From NCBI GenBank assembly GCA_033557675.1, contig JAWQRM010000528.1, forward strand, positions 1-21,721: a stretch of 21,721 nucleotides of DNA, in the 5' to 3' direction. This DNA comes from Coptodactyla brooksi (taxonomy: Eukaryota > Arthropoda > Insecta > Coleoptera > Scarabaeidae). The notes under the pieces are model-generated. The model had not been told where the DNA came from. It did no database searches and was given only the letters and a program-made list of their open reading frames with translations. Below, in pieces: positions 16,386 through 21,721 of this stretch; the stretch's first letter is position 1; the number at the start of each line of letters is the position of its first letter. A program made the position numbers and the translations under genes.

Positions 16386-17825
16386 CAAATAAAATTTTCT
16401 GATAAAATGTCAAAATATCATTCATAATTTTCTCTCTTAAACCTTGGGTTTCTATCAGTCCAAAAACGAATTGACGTGATCGATGTTCCTGGATAATGTA
16501 GATCTATCCTACCAAATATCTTCCTCCATAAAAGCTGGATAGTCCAGAATTTTCATCAAGACATATCACAAAAACTGTTCTGTAAATAGTACCATCAAGA
16601 TAAAGTATGAACTTCACAATGAAAATCATGCATATTGCGGTTTTCAAAATGCTACAAACTAAAGGATGGTACATACCCAAAACATTTAAGGTACGTCTAT
16701 TGGACCCATGAGCATTCGCAAAATATGACATACTAATAACCTTTTTACCTTCGCTGTCCATTATAAATTTGTTTATTTATTTTTACACTTTCCAATATGT
16801 CTACTTGCATACTACGTAAAATCTTAAGTACAGTTTCTAAATTTATTTATATTAATTACAGGAAACATTCATCTGTGAACATCTTTAATGAAATATTTTC
16901 TAAGTTCTCTTAACTATTCTGTTACGTTATCTTCCAATACTAAACAAGTTAAGGATATTTGTGTTTTAATAAGTCTACTATTAGAATTCAATTTCATGGT
17001 CTCTGCATGGAATATTGACAACTATTTAATAAATTATTAGGAATATTGAAATTATTAAGATTAAACCAGATATAACTTGAATAGCACGCAGTTTCGGTAT
17101 CGAAAAGTATTTCTGATAGTAATTAGATATAAGATTTGAAACATAATATGAAACAAAGTGACTTTTGGATATTTTGGTAATGTCTGTAAATTTCGATAAT
17201 TTATTACCATTCTATATATAATTTGGATATAATCGTATTTACATGATTGGCAGTCTCAATGTTTTGCTTTCTCTCAGCAAAAATTCCAATACCATATTAT
17301 TTTTTGTGTCGCATTACTTTATTGCAAAGTAAGATTTCTGTCAAAGACTGAGCATATGTCAGATAACAAAACTGTGTTGTTACCTCGTAGCAATAAGTTT
17401 TAAGTAGAAGATTAACAAAAAAAAGAACAAAAAAAAGAACAAAAAAAAACATTTAAAAATGAGAATAGCAATCAACTATATCTCTTCTGTTTGGTAATAC
17501 CTTTGTTGGTAGACACTCAAGAGCCGCTATATTGAAAATATTTTAAACGTATACTCGTATTCTCTTCTGCATTTGTTGAACATTTAAAATTTATTGCTTT
17601 TTGCTTTCTCTGTATCTTTGTAACGAACGATCTCGGAAGCAATTGATCACTCAGACTTCTAGAACTAGCTTTTTATAATACTGATCCACTATACATCGGA
17701 AGAAGCAAGAAAAGCAAGAAATATCGAACCCATAATACAAAAGAGGTTTGTCGTTTATTGAAGTCCATATAGCTTATTTAGTGCATGGGTTATTTGGTAT
17801 ATAAGTAGTTGAGTGATAAGGAATG
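16386..17825. other. Unassigned AT-rich stretch with one weak transposase-like frame
   Basis: A minus-strand frame at 16504-16761 contains FILYLDGTIYRTVF and CLDENSG. This loosely resembles the catalytic 'H-F-x-L-D-G-x-x-N-x-Q' and 'E-N-P' blocks of IS630-Tc1-type transposases, but the match is too weak to annotate as a gene. At about 17416-17452 there is a short tandem repeat of an A-rich 12- to 13-base unit (aacaaaaaaaag). Nothing else is recognised. Confidence 0.35.
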
Positions 17826-18160
17826 ATAAGAACAGGAGAAAAACAAATAATTGCTTACGCAGAGGACTTGGCACTAGTGATCCAAAACTGGATCACGAAT
17901 TCGAAGATGTGGAACAGTTTAGATATTTAGGTTAAAGATAAGCAATACAGAAGGGAGGAGAACTGTGATTATGCCAAAAATTATAATAGAAAATTATTAC
18001 AAAGTAACCTATAACAAGAAAACCCACGATAAAGATATATCGAGCAATAATAACACCTATCATACGTGTAGGAAATAATGGCAATAACGAGAAGAGAAGA
18101 AGAAGAACTAAGGATAGAAGAAAAATATTTCGGAGGATTTTGGAAGGTTGGAATCCAATC
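17826..18160 (+). pseudogene. LINE reverse transcriptase fragment, plus strand
   Basis: The plus strand reads RTGEKQIIAYAEDLALV, a form of the catalytic YADD box with Glu for the first Asp. It is followed closely in other frames by EFEDVEQFRYLG, ISNTEGRRTVIM, IYRAIITPII and MAITRREEEELRIEE. This is the order found near the C-terminal end of non-LTR retrotransposon polymerases: fingers-palm end, 'Y-L-G', 'I-Y-x-x-I-I-x-P-I', and the charged 'R-R-E-E-E-x-L-x-x-x-E' block. The spacing is compressed, so internal deletions occurred. Its style resembles the remnant at 6430-7950, but it is on the opposite strand and a separate insertion. Several stops and shifts show it is dead. Confidence 0.7.
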
Positions 18161-18889
18161 TTTACATCGATGACATCTTCAGACTGATATCAGCACTAGT
18201 TACTCACCAATAATCATTTAATTATTTTATTCTGATTATCTAATACTTAAACAATATTTATTGTGCACCATTTAAAAATTAGGCTTTCCCTTTAAATTCT
18301 TGTTTAGTACAATCAGTATTCCTTTATAACTGCTTTCTAAACCACAATCATTCATGGTCATTCAAAGTCTACGTAGCATATCAATTGTGTAATTGTACTT
18401 GATAAAATTGCAATGTAAATTGTTGCATATGAACATGAATATTACATCATAAGACATCAATATTTATATGAAATATAATATAGCACTGATTTGCAATCAA
18501 CCAATGCGCCTCGTCAATCGCGTCACGGATTTTGTACTCGCTGCCGCTGATAAATAATTAACAGAAATTTTGAAAACTAAATGCAATAAATAATATTTTA
18601 ATAATTTAATCGCAGATGTGCTGCTCAATATCACACTGTACATGTTTGTTCGGTAAATGCCCATAATTACATCTCAATAATAATACGTGCTTATGAAAGA
18701 GAACTATGTTATCGTCTAGGTTTGTACTATAGCTTTCTACCAAACGTTTAGGTATATTGTCATTGTCATACATGTTTCTATATTAATCTCTAATTTTTCT
18801 ATTTTAATCTCTAACATAAGATATCTCTAACATAATTCAATAAAAATCCTCTACCATGTAAATTAGAATTTATATTAAGATATAACTAC
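18161..18889. other. Unassigned AT-rich stretch with a small CpG-rich patch
   Basis: A short patch at 18496-18550 (ccaatgcgcctcgtcaatcg, then cgtcacgg and ctcgctgccgc) stands out from the A/T-rich surroundings and carries a CCAAT motif. No gene is seen next to it. The rest has no recognised feature. Confidence 0.35.
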
Positions 18890-19144
18890 TTCGTAAGGAT
18901 GCTCATAATATTGCACATTTAAGTGAATAATCTTTATTTGGAAAGCTTTATTAAGATCTACAGTTACTGAACAGCAAAGTGCACTGAGCGATGACGTTAA
19001 ACTTAGCGTTGCATTAAATATTCACGAAAATCCTAATACGTCGACCCGGCTCTTACCTGTAGCCTCTAGCCAGAGAAAATGGCATAAGTCAATCTTTATT
19101 CGTAAGGATGTTTAAACAATAAAAAAAATCATCTTCGTAAGGAT
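18890..19144 (+). repeat. Three dispersed copies of the 11-mer ttcgtaaggat
   Basis: The exact word ttcgtaaggat occurs at 18890-18900, 19099-19109 and 19134-19144, all in the same orientation, and twice is preceded within 15 bases by aatctttatt or a similar run. The second copy overlaps the end of the open stretch at 18963-19115. The meaning is unknown. Confidence 0.6.
18963..19115 (+). pseudogene. Weak helix-turn-helix-like transposase fragment
   Basis: Fifty codons are open without a start codon: DDVKLSVALNIHENPNTSTR is followed by a Ser/Gln-rich part and KWHKSIF, ending at TAA. The pattern 'V-A-x-x-I-x-E-N-P-x-x-S-T-R ... K-W-H' resembles the first helix-turn-helix segment and the following 'K-x-H-P-Y' of a common class of insect DNA-transposon proteins, with the recognition helix apparently missing. 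The evidence is a single short motif, so it could be coincidence. Confidence 0.35.
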
Positions 19145-19483
19145 CAGATCTTCTAGCAACTAACTGAAAGCGATCGTGATAGAAAACTACAGTTTTGTAA
19201 CCAACGAACGAGATAATTAGTAACAATAGCGAGGGCAGACACTGATTTGGAATTTCTTCCAGAAAAAATGAAATAGAAATATCTAATTACAAGACTTATT
19301 AATATTAAGGTGAAGTTTCCCTATATGAAGAAGAGGATATGAAGAATAGGTAACTAATATATAATGTAACAAAAGCTAAAGTAATTCTCTTCAGTAATTA
19401 ATCGATTACTGAAAAGAAACATGCCTCTTCCATACCGCTATGAGAAAGTATTATTGTTAGATTCAAATGCATAGCAACTAAGA

Positions 19484-19849
19484 GGAGGAGACGTAAAATT
19501 GCTATGGTTACCTAATGCTCATTGCAGGTTTAATGCAATCGAATTAATTTAGATTTACAAGAAGAGTACAGTAGCAACAAATAACAAAGCCTTTAAAATT
19601 AACATTAATTAACATTAACCGAAATATGGAAAAATTGTATTGCACATAGCAAAAAATTTAAAGCATTTACAAAGAAAAAGATCTTGTAGATGAACTACAG
19701 AACCACTCATTACAGACTGAAATGAAGATAATGCCGACGACGAGAAATTGTCATCTCAATTCAGTGAGGAAAGTTCTGATATACTATGTCATAATGAACA
19801 TGACCTTGACGATGGTTGCATGGACCTGGCTGCATGGAGTCGATGGTGA
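19484..19849 (+). pseudogene. IS630-Tc1-type transposase, C-terminal fragment
   Basis: The frame from 19484 reads VKLLWLPNAHCRFNAIELI, then a stop, then IYKKSTVATNNKAFKI. This matches the block around the third catalytic residue of an abundant arthropod transposase class ('L-R-L-P-P-Y-H-C-x-L-N-P-I-E-L-I-W'). The Glu is kept and TAG sits where Trp (TGG) is expected. After a shift near 19617, EIWKNCIAHSKKFKAFTKKK follows, then another shift gives DLVDELQNHSLQTE and the acidic tail DDEKLSSQFSEESSDI and HDLDDGCMDLA, ending at TGA (19847-19849). A Ser/Asp/Glu-rich tail after the 'W-x-x-C-I-x-H' block is usual for this class. The upstream catalytic Asp residues are not recognisable here. It is a dead remnant; whether 18963-19115 belongs to it is unclear. 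Confidence 0.68.
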
Positions 19850-21085
19850 CTCCTACTCCTTCTGGCATCAGAAACACTATTCAAAACGTAGGTTCCATTT
19901 CTGGTACGTAGGATGCTTTGGTAGAAAACACCAATTTTGCCATGGGTGTTAAACCAAGAAGTTTACGACAATGAATTTTTATGCTTGTATGTATGTAGAT
20001 GTTTATTAGTTTAAATTTTGGGTACAGTTTATTTAGTATTTATTTAGTATTCTCTAAGATAAGACAATACCCATAATAATAACCATAATACTTGTTAATA
20101 TTCTGTAACAAGTCAAATAAAATATTATTCATTTCCCGTATAACATTTAAGGTATGCTCAAAAATTGCTTTAATGTTCCTCTAGCTAATTTGTACGTAAT
20201 CGGCTAGCTGACCTGTACGCCGACAGTTAAGTATTCCTGGCTTTTCAGTTTATGACATAATTTATCTGATAGAGCTTATTTTTGTGGTGTATACAGAATA
20301 AACGGTAACTGAGGTTCTATCTCATAGTTCGCATTATGTATTTTTGTTGACAATTTGAAATATTAAAGGGATTTTTTTTCAATGATCGTGGCTCGTTGAA
20401 TAAATACATATTTATTGTTATTTTGATAACATATATTTTATTTTTTTGATTTCTGGCAGTAAATTTTCAGAAGTAATTAAACTTCCAATTAATTTCCAAA
20501 TATTTATTTAATTGATGTATTCGATTTCCATGTAATTGATGTAATTCCATTATAAAATTATTTAATGTCTACTCCATTCATAGAAGTTTATAATTTTATT
20601 CTAATGTGTTCGTTATTTGTTGTTGCTGCATCACCTTATAATTAATAATTTGTTCTAATTTTGATTTCTTTTATGTGTTCTGTTTTACGTTTTAATTTTT
20701 TATTCAATGATTTTAACACTACCTTTTTGTGTTTTAATATTGCCTCTACCTCATATGGTCTTTAAGTTGTAAATTATCATATAAACATTGCGCTAATTTA
20801 GAATATTCTTATATGCAATTTTCTAATACTTTTTCTTCGTGTGCTAAATTTAAAGAATTGCTGGAATTTAATCTGCCATGCAGTATTATTATAAGAGCGT
20901 TGCATTATAGGCCAGTATCGATTTGTCTAAAGCTAATTCAAAGTCATAGTGTAGATTTTAGTAGGAAAAATATACTCTTCTGGTTTAATATTTTATATTT
21001 TGCTTTACCGGTTTCGGTTTTTTAAAGTCACCCTCAGAAGCTTCTGTAAGGTTTATATGTCGTATTAGTTACACATCTATACAAT
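19850..21085. other. AT-rich stretch, no gene recognised
   Basis: No frame has recognisable motifs; the open frame at 20813-21025 is biased to Phe, Leu, Ser and Ile as in chance frames. Near 21005-21042 the sequence ttaccggtttcggttttttaa followed by a Ser-coding-like agaagcttct palindrome resembles the 'accggtttcgg...' words seen in some insect dispersed repeats, but alone this is not enough to name a family. Confidence 0.4.
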
Positions 21086-21117
21086 TTATTATTACTATTA
21101 TTATTATTATTATTATT
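21086..21117. repeat. (ATT)n microsatellite
   Basis: About ten ATT/TTA units with a single C interruption near the start. Confidence 0.9.
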
Positions 21118-21721
21118 TCTGTGACATAATTATATTAGTTGTGAGTGAGTTATTATAAATTGAGACTGGAGATTTCAGTTCGTTGATATAATGTTACTAT
21201 TAGTAATTAGTATAAATTATAATATAATTATGGTTATAGATATGCTTGGTTTTAGATTATTTGTTTGTCTTAGCTAGTATATATAAGTTATTGTATGTTA
21301 ATGGGGATTTTCTATTATATTGATTTTGGTGAGGTGTCTCAAATTATTTGGTAACAAAATAAATAAATAAAAAATTATAATCCTCGTCATCTTCATGTAT
21401 TTATTCAATTGTGGGGTTCTCTGTTATTGCATCTAAATCGTTTATTTTATTTAAATCTAAATTGTTTATTTTATGAGGTTTTTGAAATGAATTTTTGAAT
21501 TTACTAGATAATTTCTAAAAGGACTAATTTGTCTAAGTTGTACCGGTCGATTTTGATAGAAGATTGATTTAAATTGATGATCGATTGCTAATCCTGGCAT
21601 GTAGTTATTTGGTCTGGGGGTATCAACTGGGATATAAACTGATTTATAAACAGTTTGTAACAATTGAGGTGCATTGGGCTTTCTTATATATTCCTAGTGG
21701 AACTAACAGGTAGGCTGAAAA
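21118..21721. other. AT-rich stretch to the window end
   Basis: No gene recognised. The 65-codon minus frame at 21466-21663 shows no family motif. Confidence 0.4.
21431..21474 (+). repeat. Direct repeat of a 20-base unit
   Basis: atctaaatcgtttattttat (21431-21450) recurs as atctaaattgtttattttat (21455-21474) with one difference and a 4-base spacer. Confidence 0.85.

Noticed and set aside
16504..16761. 85-codon minus frame that could be an IS630-type transposase piece
   Set aside because: Only a loose likeness to the 'L-D-G ... E-N' blocks, no catalytic residue in a convincing context; mentioned in the stretch description but not called.
17410..17455. A-rich tandem units as a CRISPR or regulatory array
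   Set aside because: Three imperfect units of an A-rich 12-mer without spacers are simple-sequence slippage; CRISPR is not expected in an animal genome.

Overview
This window looks like a transposon graveyard from an arthropod nuclear genome, most likely an insect. The reasons are strong AT richness, no operon-like gene packing, no tRNA or rRNA, and a mixture of families typical of insects: mariner, piggyBac, pogo/Tigger, IS630-Tc1-like transposases and non-LTR retrotransposons. A hymenopteran is plausible from the mariner end sequences and the isolated CpG-rich islands in AT-rich DNA, but the order cannot be proved here. I see no intact host protein-coding gene. Almost every recognisable coding stretch is a decayed transposase or reverse transcriptase with frameshifts, stops or lost catalytic residues.

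Layout. 1-2241: unassigned AT-rich DNA with a probable LINE ORF1 remnant on the minus strand (about 1530-1909). 2242-4316: a decayed piggyBac-type element on the minus strand, whose C-terminal cysteine-rich finger is present twice as a direct repeat and whose first catalytic Asp lies in a deleted segment. 4317-5097: unassigned. 5098-5996: mariner copy 1, complete ends with TA flanks but an internally deleted transposase. 6040-6320: CpG-rich non-repetitive island. 6430-7950: non-LTR reverse transcriptase remnant, minus strand. 8123-10156: a 2.0-kb pogo-like DNA transposon with about 84-bp terminal inverted repeats, transposase on the minus strand. 10589-11161: the 3' part of a second copy of that transposon in the opposite orientation, so the two make a long inverted repeat. 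11380-12020: a second CpG-rich island. 12138-12857: mariner copy 2 (minus, both ends lost). 13158-13243: a precursor-like hairpin. 13291-14750: a Tigger/pogo transposase remnant (plus) with mariner copy 3 (13770-14336) nested inside its reading frame. 15944-16383: a 440-bp TA-flanked non-autonomous element. 17826-18160: a second LINE fragment (plus). 18963-19115 and 19484-19849: fragments of further DNA-transposon transposases. 19850-21721: AT-rich DNA with microsatellites and no gene.

The features do not act together as a pathway. What links them is history: several Tc1/mariner-superfamily invasions, nested insertion, and later decay. The points most worth following up are the unusual pogo-like family and its head-to-head pair, the mariner-in-Tigger insertion with matching CA rather than TA flanks, the repeated piggyBac finger, the 86-nt hairpin, the recurrent short-loop inverted duplications, and the two CpG-rich islands that escaped transposon decay. 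I found no convincing new functional system.
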